From an uncultured Campylobacter sp. (lineage in GTDB: Bacteria > Campylobacterota > Campylobacteria > Campylobacterales > Campylobacteraceae), in contig NZ_CALJPG010000008.1 in the NCBI RefSeq assembly GCF_937980635.1, forward strand, positions 1 to 64,000: a stretch of 64,000 bases of DNA, given 5' to 3'. Made by a program: the position numbers and the translations under genes. Shown here piece after piece: positions 25,139 through 34,213 of the stretch. Position 1 is the stretch's first letter. Each line of letters begins with the position of its first letter. The notes under the pieces are model-generated. The model made no database searches and had not been told where the DNA came from. It saw only the letters and a program-made list of their open reading frames with translations.

Positions 25139-26844
25139 ATTTCGCTCCCGGATCCGCTTCCTGTGGCAAAGCCGGCGCCCTGCGCCGCTGCGTTTAAATT
25201 TTGCGAGCCTTGCTGCTCGGAGCTGAGGTCTTGCGCCGCAAAATTTCCGCCCGCAGCCGCATGATTTTTGCCGTTAAAAAGCGTGTAAGCAGGATAGGCG
25301 ATCTTGATGTCGGGCTCGCTTCTTAGGGCGTCTAAAATTTCAGCCGAGATGTTGCTGCGAAGCCCGAGCGTGGCGTAAGAATTCGTCATATACCAAACCG
25401 AAATTTCAATGCCGTATGGCTCAAAAAAGCTAAAAATTCTAGGCTCGACGTTTGGATTTTTGATACTATATTGCGAGCGCAGCTTGCCCATCTGCTTTTT
25501 GGCAATGTCGGTGTAGCCCTTAGAATACTTCCGCACGATGTTTTTTATGAGATACATCGCCTTTTTATGGTTGCTATCAAATGTTAAAAGTATGCTGATG
25601 CCGTCCCAAACGGTCTTCATGCCGCTATGAGTATAGTTTGAGATAAGATCGGTAAAAATATAATTATTCGGTATGAAAATCACCCTGCCTGCGCGCTTAT
25701 TTTCTCTCCACGTAGTCATAGTAACGTCTTCGAAAATCGTCATCCTAAGCACCGAAATATCGATGATATCGCCTACGTAGGTCTCGCCGTTTTTATGTAC
25801 TCTGATGCGATCACCCACGCGAAAGCTTCCGCCGAGCACGATCGTAAGCCAGCCTAAGGAGCTCATAAACATATCTTTCATCGCAATCGCAAGACCTGCC
25901 GAAGCAAAGCCCAAAACTGTTACGAAATGCGTCATATTCTCGATGTAAGAAAATAGCAGTATCAGCGCGATCAGAGTAAAATTTAAAACATTGATAGCTT
26001 TATTTACGATATAAAAATTCTCGTCGTTTTTGATATATTTTTTCGCTATTATCTTACATAAAAACGATAGCGCCATGACTACGAGTATCCATACGGCGAT
26101 GTTTCCCGCGCGCTTGATCTGCGCTTTTATATCGGCGGTCTGCACGGCGATTTGGGAGTTGATCTTTTTTTCGTAAACGTCGTACGTGGTCTGCGCGATC
26201 TCGTATGCGGAGCTGAACTCTCCGAGCTCGTAATCTAAGCTTTTAAGCTCCGCCGCAGCGCTTGCGTCCGTATCAATCTGCATCAAACGCTCATATAGCG
26301 CCCTTTTTGCTTCAAGTTTATCGATTAAAGCTTTAATATTTTCGATGGCGTTTTTCTGCTCCATCTTTTGAGCTTGCAAATTTCTAATCGTAGAAAAACC
26401 GGAAATTATCGAAAAAGGATTTGTAATGCGCGCAGGCTCTGGAGTTTCGGGCATCGCGATGATATCTAAAAACGGAGATTTTTCATACTCTTTTAGCAGT
26501 ATGAGCTGCTCTTTTACGGCGCGAAGTCTTTTTTGAATCTCTGCGATCTTATCGGTGCCGGCGCTCTTTTTTAGCTCCGCTTCGAGCTGGCTGGATTGCT
26601 TTTGTAAATTTTGATAGCCGATGAAATTTGAAAAGCGAGAGACCCAGATATTATTTTTGATCTCATCGTCAATAATACGGATCTGATCTTTTAGCGACGC
26701 GGTTAGCTTGGAATTTTCATCTTTCTTCTCACTAGCGGCGGAGCTAGCGTTGGATTCTAAGCGCGTATACGCGGCGGAGAGCGTAGAATTTGCCTCGCAA
26801 AATGCAAGATTAAAAATCAAAAAAATAGCTACAAGCGCTCTCAT
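25135..26844 (-). CDS. Mechanosensitive ion channel (MscS family) with periplasmic coiled coil
   Basis: A 569-residue protein. It has a signal peptide (MRALVAIFLIFNLAFC), then a long periplasmic coiled-coil region (about 25-225, rich in Lys/Glu/Leu/Gln), then TM segments (IAVWILVVMALSFLC, VLNFTLIALILLFSYI). The MscS core follows: the pore helix FASAGLAIAMKDMFMSSLGWLTIVLGGSF, the beta domain 'VGDRIRVHKNGETYVGDIIDISVLRMTI' and the C-terminal alpha/beta vestibule. The family releases solutes on hypo-osmotic shock. The last ~40 residues are a Gly/Ser/Gln/Ala-rich low-complexity tail. It overlaps aroB by 4 bases at its start and mtaB by 4 at its end. Confidence 0.9.
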   Translation of the reverse strand: MRALVAIFLIFNLAFCEANSTLSAAYTRLESNASSAASEKKDENSKLTASLKDQIRIIDDEIKNNIWVSRFSNFIGYQNLQKQSSQLEAELKKSAGTDKIAEIQKRLRAVKEQLILLKEYEKSPFLDIIAMPETPEPARITNPFSIISGFSTIRNLQAQKMEQKNAIENIKALIDKLEAKRALYERLMQIDTDASAAAELKSLDYELGEFSSAYEIAQTTYDVYEKKINSQIAVQTADIKAQIKRAGNIAVWILVVMALSFLCKIIAKKYIKNDENFYIVNKAINVLNFTLIALILLFSYIENMTHFVTVLGFASAGLAIAMKDMFMSSLGWLTIVLGGSFRVGDRIRVHKNGETYVGDIIDISVLRMTIFEDVTMTTWRENKRAGRVIFIPNNYIFTDLISNYTHSGMKTVWDGISILLTFDSNHKKAMYLIKNIVRKYSKGYTDIAKKQMGKLRSQYSIKNPNVEPRIFSFFEPYGIEISVWYMTNSYATLGLRSNISAEILDALRSEPDIKIAYPAYTLFNGKNHAAAGGNFAAQDLSSEQQGSQNLNAAAQGAGFATGSGSGSEI

Positions 26845-27872
26845 TCAAACTCTTTCAGCGCTGTAATTACTTCATCTTTTGCGATCTCTTTGGAAGCGTA
26901 GAATTTACCGATGCCGTCGGGCAGGATAAATTTTATCTTGCCGTTTTCACTCTTTTTATCGAGAAAAAACAGCTCGTAAAATTCCGCTGCATCCTCTACG
27001 TGGAATTTTATCGGAAGTGTGAATTTTTGAAGCACTTTACGGATCTGCTCCTCCTGTTCGCCGCTTAGTTTACCGAGACGCCGCGCTAGCGCATTTGCCA
27101 TCGCCATACCGACCGCTACAGCCTCACCGTGCAAAAATTTTTTATAATCAGTAATTTTTTCGATAGCGTGAGCAAAGGTATGCCCGTAGTTTAACACCGC
27201 ACGCACGCCGCTTTCGCGCTCGTCTCGCTCTACGACGCCCGCTTTAATCTCCACGCAGCGCGCGATTACGTGCGAAATTTCATCGACGCTTTTTAGATCG
27301 TGCGTCTCGAAAAATTTAAATAGTTCGACATCAAAGCATACAGCCATCTTTACCGCCTCTGCGACGCCTGCGGCAAACTCTCGCGCAGGAAGCGTCGATA
27401 AAAATTTGCTCTCGCAATAAACCGCGCGCGGCTGATAAAACGAGCCGATTAAATTTTTGCCGAAACGATTATTTACGCCAGTCTTACCGCCGACGCTTGC
27501 GTCCACTTGCGCTAACAAGGTCGTAGGTATATTGATAAAATCGATACCGCGCTCATAAATGCTCGCGCAAAAGCCTGTTATATCGCTAATGACACCGCCG
27601 CCAAGAGCGATGAGCGTGCTTTTGCGATCAAGCTTGGAGCTAAAAAGCTGCTCTAAAATTTGCTCCACGCTCGCAGTATTTTTATACTCTTCGCCATCCG
27701 GGATCGTGATGATAAATTTTTGCTCGCAATCTAGCCGCTGCAGTAAGAAATCAAGCCATAGCCCCGCTACTTTGGGATTTGTCACGATAGCGACCTTGCC
27801 GCTAAGTTTTAAACTATGCAATTCGTCGATAAAAACGCTGTATTTTTTGCCTAAATTAAGATCGATTTTCAT
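26841..27872 (-). CDS. aroB: 3-dehydroquinate synthase
   Basis: A 343-residue AroB, second enzyme of the shikimate pathway (DAHP to 3-dehydroquinate; NAD+ and divalent metal). Signature regions are 'LIALGGGVISDITGFCASIYERGIDFINIPTTLLAQVDASVGGKTGVN' (around 88-135; the NAD and substrate loops), the zinc-ligand region 'RAVLNYGHTFAHAIE' (around 222-236) and 'LHGEAVAVGM'. Length is typical of the short Campylobacter enzyme. It is the first gene of the operon with the MscS channel, mtaB and the FtsH-like gene. Confidence 0.97.
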   Translation of the reverse strand: MKIDLNLGKKYSVFIDELHSLKLSGKVAIVTNPKVAGLWLDFLLQRLDCEQKFIITIPDGEEYKNTASVEQILEQLFSSKLDRKSTLIALGGGVISDITGFCASIYERGIDFINIPTTLLAQVDASVGGKTGVNNRFGKNLIGSFYQPRAVYCESKFLSTLPAREFAAGVAEAVKMAVCFDVELFKFFETHDLKSVDEISHVIARCVEIKAGVVERDERESGVRAVLNYGHTFAHAIEKITDYKKFLHGEAVAVGMAMANALARRLGKLSGEQEEQIRKVLQKFTLPIKFHVEDAAEFYELFFLDKKSENGKIKFILPDGIGKFYASKEIAKDEVITALKEFE

Positions 27873-27915
27873 ACGCTAGCCTTTGATTTTTGGGTAATTG
27901 TAACATAAATTTCGA

Positions 27916-29334
27916 TTACTTTTCATACCCGTAATCGCTCGGAACGAAAATTTGATGATTTTTGCCTAGCTTGAAATACATCTGATCCAAATCCTGATTG
28001 AAAATCGATGTGAGCTTGCGCGCCAAAATTCTATCGTTAAATGGTACGAACTGCAGCAGATCTCGCTCGCTGCCTAACGCTAAAATCGGATTTTGTCGCT
28101 CGCAAGGAATCACGAATAAACTCTGCTTAAAAAGCTTCGATAAGCTCACGTAGCTTTGCGCAAACTCGCCCTTTTCGCTCTCGCCGAAAAGATACAAATA
28201 CACATCTAGCCCTAGCTGCGAGCTGATGTCAAAGACGATGCTTGATTCCTCGCGAAGTCGCTCGCCAGCACTTAGCACGACGCTTTTACGCACATCTTTT
28301 AGCTCGCCCTCTCCAAGGCTTAGCACCGGAATTTCAAGCGCTTTAAGTGCCGCTTTTTTTGCCTCGAAAACTCCGCTTGAGCAAACTACCAAGCCTGCTT
28401 TATTTTCGCTCACGTCGCGCTTTAAATTTAATTCGCCCGAGTAATCGATGAGAATTTCAAATTTATCCCGCTCACACAGAGCTTTAAGCTCGCTAAAAGC
28501 GTCGTTTAGCAGAGGATTTAAAATTCGCAGATAAATTTTATGATTTCTAATATGCAAATCCAAAAACTCAAGCGCCCTAACCGTCCTAGCTATCTCGTCG
28601 CCGCTCATTTTTTTCATATCGATTAGCGCGAAAATATTTAGCCCAAACGGCGATGGAAATTGCCCGCTTTGCTTTTTTACTTCAGTAAACACCGCTCGCA
28701 GCGCACTAGGCTCACCAACAACTAAGATCGTATCATTCGGATATATCCGCGAGCTAGGTGTCGTTACGATGTAATTATTGTGACGGTAGATCATCGGAAT
28801 TTGATATTTCGCATTAGAAAGCGTGCTGATTTTTTTATACGCAAACGAGCTTCCTACGGGCACTTTTACCTCCATTATCTCTCCGCGCCCAAGCCCAATG
28901 TTATCAGCAAAAACGGGGCTATCGGGCAAAAAACCGATGAAGCGCGAGGAATTTAGCGCAAGGGTATTTACGATTTTTACGTGAGCTTCATTTTTATTCT
29001 CGCGCAAAAGTCCCCAAAAATCAGCCACGTAAAGCTCTAAATCCGGAGCGAGCGTCTTTAAATTTTCAAGCGTTACTTTAGTGTCAAATTCATCCTCCAT
29101 TATCACTATGCAGCGGTCAAATTCCTCTCCTGCTAGCACCACGCGCAACCGCTCAATGCTAGTAGGATCAAAAATTTCGACCGAAAAATTTGACTCGTTT
29201 TCAAGCTCTGCGGGCAAGGCATCCATATTTTTAGCTATTACGCGATATGATCTGATGACATCTTTGATTTTACAAACTTTGGATAAAAAATGGCGCGCAA
29301 ACTTTCCGCTTGCGATGATTAAAACTTGTTTCAT
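27916..29334 (-). CDS. TrkA/RCK-type protein (COG3400-like)
   Basis: A 472-residue soluble protein resembling the Campylobacter COG3400 family. The N-terminus is a Rossmann-like RCK_N domain (QVLIIASGKFARHFLSKV, with 'DRCIVIMEDEFDTKVTLENLK' further on). Residues about 150-220 form an RCK_C/TrkA_C-like module (GEIMEVKVPVGSSFAYKKISTL ... 'PNDTILVVGEPSALRAVF'). The second half is an alpha/beta domain that I cannot place. No transmembrane segment exists, so it would act as a cytosolic regulatory subunit, possibly for K+ transport, with an unlinked partner. The gene lies 43 bases upstream of aroB on the same strand. Confidence 0.8.
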   Translation of the reverse strand: MKQVLIIASGKFARHFLSKVCKIKDVIRSYRVIAKNMDALPAELENESNFSVEIFDPTSIERLRVVLAGEEFDRCIVIMEDEFDTKVTLENLKTLAPDLELYVADFWGLLRENKNEAHVKIVNTLALNSSRFIGFLPDSPVFADNIGLGRGEIMEVKVPVGSSFAYKKISTLSNAKYQIPMIYRHNNYIVTTPSSRIYPNDTILVVGEPSALRAVFTEVKKQSGQFPSPFGLNIFALIDMKKMSGDEIARTVRALEFLDLHIRNHKIYLRILNPLLNDAFSELKALCERDKFEILIDYSGELNLKRDVSENKAGLVVCSSGVFEAKKAALKALEIPVLSLGEGELKDVRKSVVLSAGERLREESSIVFDISSQLGLDVYLYLFGESEKGEFAQSYVSLSKLFKQSLFVIPCERQNPILALGSERDLLQFVPFNDRILARKLTSIFNQDLDQMYFKLGKNHQIFVPSDYGYEK

Positions 29335-29570
29335 TGCTCTCCGTTTCGTGGTTTTGCAAAGATTATAACCAAAAACGGCTAAATTTTAAACCGCGCGCGG
29401 ATAAATTTTGCAGGCAAGCCGAGGCGCGGCGATCTAAAAATTTAAAGATCGAAATTTTAAAATCAAGGTTTAAAATTTCAAAATCCAAGGCTTAAATTTT
29501 AAAATGAATTAAAACAAGCCTCGTTAAATTTAATCTTGCCGCTTAGAGCGATAAAATTTCATAAATTTAA

Positions 29571-29599
29571 AAGCGGCGCCATAATCATTCGCGCCGCTT
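29571..29599 (-). terminator. Rho-independent terminator of the TonB receptor gene
   Basis: AAGCGGCGC (29571-29579) and GCGCCGCTT (29591-29599) form a perfect 9-base GC-rich stem with an 11-base loop. On the minus strand it is followed by TTTAAATTT. It lies 28 bases past the receptor stop. The rest of the 29335-29570 spacer is AAATTT-rich without a gene. Confidence 0.78.
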
Positions 29600-29626
29600 A
29601 AACAGAAATTTTAAACCCGCTAGATT

Positions 29627-31942
29627 TTAAAATTTTACCTCCGCAGAGAGCATGAAGCTTCTGCTCTCGCCCAGCGTCACGCCGTTTGCCGAGCCTAGCA
29701 CGCTTTTTGGATCTATTCCGCCCGCACCGTCGGCGCTAGCAGGATACATTCCCGCCCAATATTTTTTGTTAAATACGTTATTTACATTGAAGCGTAGCGT
29801 GGTCTTATCGCCTAAAAGATGCTCGCTCGTATATCTAATGCCGATATCGGTAACGAAAAAGCTAGGCGTGTGCTGAGTGTTTAGATCATCCAAATACATC
29901 TTACCGGTGTAGTGGAAATTTGTACTGATCGCAAGCTTGTTTGTGCCCGGGATCACGTAATCAAGCATTAAATTTGCGTTTATCTTAGGGATGCCGTTTG
30001 CGACCTTGCGGTTAGCGCCCTCGATACTTACGTTATGCATCTTAGGATCGATGTAGGTAAAGCCTCCTAGCACGCTTAAATTTTGCGTAATTCGTCCGCC
30101 GCTCATAAACTCAAATCCGCGGTTGCGCTGCTCGCCGTTTATGCCATAAAGCCCCGTAGAGCTATTTAAGTAGGCGATCGGGCGACGTATATCAAAATAC
30201 GCTACGCTAAAATCGATCATATCGGCTACGCGAATTTTAGCGCCAATCTCGTGTTGTTTAGAGCGATACGGAGATGTAGAGGCGACCTCGCCGTTATGTG
30301 GACCGCCATCATAAACATGGGTAGAGCCCTGCTGCAAGCTATCTGCGTAGGTGTAGTAGATGCTGGCATCCTCTATCGGATGGAAGATCAAGCTGCCCGC
30401 CCAACTATAGCCCGAATCGCTATAGGCTTTTACAAGTCTTTGTTGGCGATCATCGTAAGATTCCTGTCTCATCCACGCCTTAGATGCGCTTAGCATCACG
30501 TCAAATTTATCGTTTATCGTGATATCATCTAGCGCCGAGACGTTATACATATCCAAAACAGCGTAGTGATACAGCCCGCTTCCGCGCCTAGCACCGGTGT
30601 AATTTAGAATTTTAGGATCGTAGATATTGCCTATGGTAGGCGAGGTGTAGTTGGTGCTCGCATTTTTATATCTATCCTGCGTCCAGTGATATCCGTTGGT
30701 CTGCACGCTGAAATCATGTTCGATATCGCCCGTATTAAACTGCGTGTTTGCCTTAAGATAGCCGCTCGGTAAATCAAATCTATACGCTGCTATAGCACCA
30801 CCGCTGTGTTGAGTATAATAATCGCCCGGCTTCGTCCATTTTGCATTCAGATTACTATTACATATGCCTGGTCTCTTTTTAGGCGGTAAAGCGGCATAAT
30901 TTGCGCAATCAAACCCTTCGGGAAGCAAATAGTTTACGACGCCGTGAGTATCACGATCGGCACGCTGAAACTGAAAGCCGCCCTCTAAATACCATTTATC
31001 GGTAGGCGTAAATTTAAATTTTGCGCTTGCGGTAGTGGTTTTTAGATGCATGCCTCCAAAGCTCTGACCAAGACCGCGCTCTGAGGAGTCCACCGCTTTT
31101 GGAAGCGTAATTCCATCCGTGATCTTACCGTTTATTACGCCGAGGGCAAACTGCCCCGCAAAGCCTTTAGTATTGTGCTCGTAATAACTAGCCGCGGTTT
31201 CGAACGTTAGATCGCCCGTCGGATAAAATTCCATCGTGATGCTGGCTAAGCGACGCTGTAAATTTGAGCCCTTCGGCTGTCTGTCGCCGTTGGATCCGTA
31301 AAACACCGCGCGGTAGCCGAATTTTTCAAATTTATCGGATAGATCAAAACCAAGACCTAGGTTGCTTCGCGACATATAATCGCTCCAGATGATGTACTGA
31401 TCTTTTACGGGGCGCTTGCGCGTGTAGCTGAAAATGCCCACCGGATTTTGCGCGCCGTAGAGCGAGCCTGCGACGCCGTTTTGTACCTGAAAGCTCTCAA
31501 ACATCGCCATCGGAATCGCCGTCGTCGAAATCGTATAAAAGCCGTCCCAGAAGCTGTTGCCTACGACGCTGCCCTCAAAGCCGCGCGTCTGCGGACGTCC
31601 GACCGTAGCGCCGCCGCGCATCTGAATCTGCGCGGACGGGAAGTATTTAACCGCCTCCTCATAGCCGGTGACGCCCTGGTGATTCATGATCTCCTTGCTG
31701 ATCGTGTTGATCTGATACGGAAGATCTAAAGCGCGCTTGCCGGCAAGCATGCCTTGCTGCACATTTTTGCTCAAAAAGCCCTCGTCGATGCCGCTCTCGC
31801 TGATATTATCGCCGACGGAATTTACCTCGATTACACCCATATTCTGCGACTTTTCAGGCGCAGAATTACCGCCATTTTGCGCTGCAGCCAAACTGCTGCA
31901 TAGTAAGCACATACATGCCGCTAATGAAATTTTAAATTTCAT
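29627..31942 (-). CDS. TonB-dependent outer-membrane receptor (siderophore type)
   Basis: About 771 residues from the ATG at 31942, chosen because it begins a clean signal peptide (MKFKISLAACMCLLCSSLAAA) behind GAAGGAAAACG; a second well-placed start exists at 31960. After a possible TonB box (GVIEVNSV) comes the plug domain (about 60-190, with 'LPYQINTISKEIMNHQG' and 'QMRGGATVGRPQTRGFEG'). The rest is a 22-strand barrel of alternating residues ending in ...EVKF with terminal Phe, as outer-membrane proteins do. It resembles catecholate/hydroxamate ferri-siderophore receptors, but the ligand cannot be read. It takes energy from TonB-ExbBD, none of which is nearby. I could not identify a confident Fur box upstream. 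Confidence 0.92.
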   Translation of the reverse strand: MKFKISLAACMCLLCSSLAAAQNGGNSAPEKSQNMGVIEVNSVGDNISESGIDEGFLSKNVQQGMLAGKRALDLPYQINTISKEIMNHQGVTGYEEAVKYFPSAQIQMRGGATVGRPQTRGFEGSVVGNSFWDGFYTISTTAIPMAMFESFQVQNGVAGSLYGAQNPVGIFSYTRKRPVKDQYIIWSDYMSRSNLGLGFDLSDKFEKFGYRAVFYGSNGDRQPKGSNLQRRLASITMEFYPTGDLTFETAASYYEHNTKGFAGQFALGVINGKITDGITLPKAVDSSERGLGQSFGGMHLKTTTASAKFKFTPTDKWYLEGGFQFQRADRDTHGVVNYLLPEGFDCANYAALPPKKRPGICNSNLNAKWTKPGDYYTQHSGGAIAAYRFDLPSGYLKANTQFNTGDIEHDFSVQTNGYHWTQDRYKNASTNYTSPTIGNIYDPKILNYTGARRGSGLYHYAVLDMYNVSALDDITINDKFDVMLSASKAWMRQESYDDRQQRLVKAYSDSGYSWAGSLIFHPIEDASIYYTYADSLQQGSTHVYDGGPHNGEVASTSPYRSKQHEIGAKIRVADMIDFSVAYFDIRRPIAYLNSSTGLYGINGEQRNRGFEFMSGGRITQNLSVLGGFTYIDPKMHNVSIEGANRKVANGIPKINANLMLDYVIPGTNKLAISTNFHYTGKMYLDDLNTQHTPSFFVTDIGIRYTSEHLLGDKTTLRFNVNNVFNKKYWAGMYPASADGAGGIDPKSVLGSANGVTLGESRSFMLSAEVKF

Positions 31943-32168
31943 CGTTTTCCTTCGTTCCATTATTTTCCCTTCGTTATGGATATATTTAATATTATTTTTT
32001 AGCATATTAGAAAAATTTTCCTAAATTTAGACTAAATTCGAGATATAAATTTATATATTTGTAGTCGCATTTTTTAGCTTTAAATTTTATAGACGATATA
32101 CCACGATACAAAAGAAAAATTGCGCAAATTTATATGAAATTCTAAATTTTTAATGTAAAATCGCCCGT

Positions 32169-33002
32169 ATGAAAAAACTAATACCGACGCTTAAGCAAGC
32201 GCAAAGCCGACTCAAAAATTTTTTCCGCCTCTACGATACCGAGCTCATGCACCATGCATCAAGCCTTAGCTTTCACACGATTCTGGCGCTACTGCCGGTG
32301 CTGATGGTCTCGCTTAGCGTTTTTATGCAGCTGCCAAGCTTCAAAGGCTACTACGATAAGATTATGGGCTTTATTTTTTCAAACTTCCTGCCCGCAAATC
32401 AAGCGAGCATGGCGCACTATATCGAGGAATTTATGGCAAACGGGCTAAGCCTTGGCGTAACGGGCTTTTGCGCGGTGCTAGTTACGTCGGTGCTGTTTTT
32501 CGGAGATTTTGAAGCGATAATTGCGCGCATTTCGCATTCGCCCGAGCGAAGCTTTTTTAAGAGCCTAAGCACCTACTGGACACTGATGACGCTCGCTCCT
32601 GTGGGGCTTGGAGCGTCGTTTTATATCAGCGGCGAGCTTCAGGAGCTGCTAAATAAAACTGAGCTTACGAGCTGGATAAATTTGCTTAAAATTCTACCCT
32701 ACTTAATCGTTTGGGGGATTTTTGCTATCACTTACGCTACGGCGATCAACCGCGAGATCCGCGCAAAAGCGGTACTTGCCTCATCGCTCGTAGCATCGAT
32801 TTTGTGGTGGCTTTCAAGACTGGTTTTCGCACAATATGTCTTTTATAACAAAACCTATCTTAGCATCTACGGCTCGTTTTCGGTCGCGTTATTTTTCTTT
32901 CTATGGATCTACATAAGCTGGATTTTCTACCTATACGGCGTGAAATTCTGCGTATTTTTAGACGCTAAATTTAAAAGAGGTGGCGAGCGACAAAGCGCCT
33001 GA
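32169..33002 (+). CDS. YihY/BrkB-family membrane protein
   Basis: A 277-residue inner-membrane protein of the YihY (formerly 'ribonuclease BN') family, function unsettled. Family marks are 'HASSLSFHTILALLPVLMVSLSVF' (about 31-54), a central loop, and the C-terminal 'YNKTYLSIYGSFSVALFFFLWIYISWIFYLYGVKF' (about 230-265). Six hydrophobic segments are visible. It is transcribed divergently from the TonB receptor. The shared 160-base AT-rich spacer contains the perfect palindrome ATATAAATTTATAT (32043-32056), which may simply be overlapping promoters. Confidence 0.9.
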   Translation: MKKLIPTLKQAQSRLKNFFRLYDTELMHHASSLSFHTILALLPVLMVSLSVFMQLPSFKGYYDKIMGFIFSNFLPANQASMAHYIEEFMANGLSLGVTGFCAVLVTSVLFFGDFEAIIARISHSPERSFFKSLSTYWTLMTLAPVGLGASFYISGELQELLNKTELTSWINLLKILPYLIVWGIFAITYATAINREIRAKAVLASSLVASILWWLSRLVFAQYVFYNKTYLSIYGSFSVALFFFLWIYISWIFYLYGVKFCVFLDAKFKRGGERQSA

Positions 33003-33051
33003 AATTTTTAAATTTCATAACGAATTTTACGAAAGATTATATTAAGAATTA

Positions 33052-33096
33052 ACGATAATCGTATATAAATTGGCTGTTTAAACGATAAGTTATCGT
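33052..33096. promoter_or_regulatory. Two ACGATAA palindromes upstream of an orphan gene
   Basis: ACGATAATCGT (33052-33062) is a perfect palindrome about a central A. ACGATAAGTTATCGT (33082-33096) is a perfect 7-1-7 inverted repeat with the same ACGATAA half-site. They are centred about 32 bases (three helical turns) apart, and about 95 and 125 bases ahead of the next plus-strand start. This looks like an operator for a dimeric repressor. No T-tract follows, so a terminator is less likely. Confidence 0.5.
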
Positions 33097-33187
33097 CGGC
33101 GAAAGGATTAAATTTGAACTCTCGTCTTTGTTCGGTCTATATACGAGCGATCTACTTTAAATTATAGAATTTCTCAAGGAGGGCTAG

Positions 33188-33673
33188 ATGGCGTTTGTGG
33201 CAGAATATATTTCGAAAGGGGACTTGAAGAAATATGATATTTTAAGTAATATTAACGAGCTATTGATGAAACACAATTACACATACCCAATCCAGGATAA
33301 TGATACCGATTGGATGAATTGGGTTATCGATAGGCAAAGAGATGCTTGGCTTATTCATGTATGTTTGGCATCTATGCCGGATCCAAGAGATGGCTATACG
33401 GGTGAGGATATTTGGTTGTTTCACTATAAAGGTAGAGATATCGAGCTTGATATAAGGCGAATTTATGATGAAACTACCAGTAAAATGCTCGTGGATAATC
33501 CGTTTTTTATCAAATATAAGTTAGAAAGTATAAATTCCAGCACTTACGGAATTTCATTGGATGAGCTTTATAAAATTTTAAAAGAAGCTCTAGCGGAATA
33601 CGGCAATCGCGGTATTGACGGTAGAGAAAATTTACCAAAAGAGCATGAAGTCGTAACTTTTCTGCACGATTAA
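33188..33673 (+). CDS. Orphan acidic cytosolic protein, unknown
   Basis: A 161-residue protein without signal or membrane segment. It is acidic and aromatic (DTDWMNWVIDRQRDAWL, GYTGEDIWLFHYKGRD, then an amphipathic C-terminal helix DELYKILKEALAEYG). It is preceded by an unusually strong ribosome site, AAGGAGG, 6 bases before ATG, and by palindromic operator-like sites. Base composition is more AT-rich than the neighbours, suggesting acquisition. The compact acidic character is reminiscent of immunity proteins of toxin systems, but no toxin gene accompanies it. A damaged VbhA-type antitoxin lies next to it. Function unknown. Confidence 0.72.
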   Translation: MAFVAEYISKGDLKKYDILSNINELLMKHNYTYPIQDNDTDWMNWVIDRQRDAWLIHVCLASMPDPRDGYTGEDIWLFHYKGRDIELDIRRIYDETTSKMLVDNPFFIKYKLESINSSTYGISLDELYKILKEALAEYGNRGIDGRENLPKEHEVVTFLHD

Positions 33674-33745
33674 AATTCAAGCAGACGATGAGCTGCGTCA
33701 AAATACCTCTGATATTTCAGTATCAAATTTAATTTTTCTACTGCG

Positions 33746-33981
33746 CTATAAAACGCCCCACTCTTTTTTATATTCGTTTATTATCTCATCGGGCGTTTTT
33801 TCTCCCTTATCGACCTTGATAAGATCTATTATATCTTGCTGTTTGCAAACATACCCTCTATCGCGTGGTTGCAGATGATAGATCTGTTTTGCTCGTATTG
33901 TTCTACGCTCAGCTCGTCTTTATATTTTTCAAGTATAGCCAAACTCTTTTCTAAACTATAAACTTCCGGATATTTTTGCAT
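33746..33981 (-). pseudogene. Frameshifted VbhA-like antitoxin
   Basis: From the ATG at 33981 the frame reads MQKYPEVYSLEKSLAILEKY, then 'EQNRSIICNHAIEGMFAN', and stops after 50 codons. Adding one base near 33840 restores a single 78-residue frame that continues 'QDIIDLIKVDKGEK' and ends KKEWGVL at 33746. The restored protein has the layout of VbhA-type antitoxins of Fic toxins: a helix with R/N...xxA/N..IEG followed by a '(D/G)xG..xxDEI' segment. No Fic (HPFx[D/E]GN) gene is adjacent. So this is an orphan, apparently broken antitoxin, unless the base is a sequencing error. The flanking 33982-34213 stretch shows no gene. Confidence 0.6.
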
Positions 33982-34213
33982 GCTCTATCCCCTAGCAATA
34001 TAAAATTTTATCAGCCGTGGCGTCCTATTAAAAAACAAAGCTCAAGCAGGCGCAATTTTTGCTACGAATAGCTTGCAGGTAGCCCGCACTTCGCCGCAAC
34101 TAAAGCAGATAACTATTAGATGACGGGAAATTTTACCGCAAGTAGCTCACAAATAAATTTAACAAGTCCGTATTAAGCAAAAAAACGAAGGTAAAAGCCG
34201 TCAAATAAAACTG

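Noticed and set aside
31943..32168. Fur box upstream of the TonB receptor
   Set aside because: The spacer is AT-rich with a palindrome (ATATAAATTTATAT), but I could not match a GATAAT-type Fur repeat with confidence.
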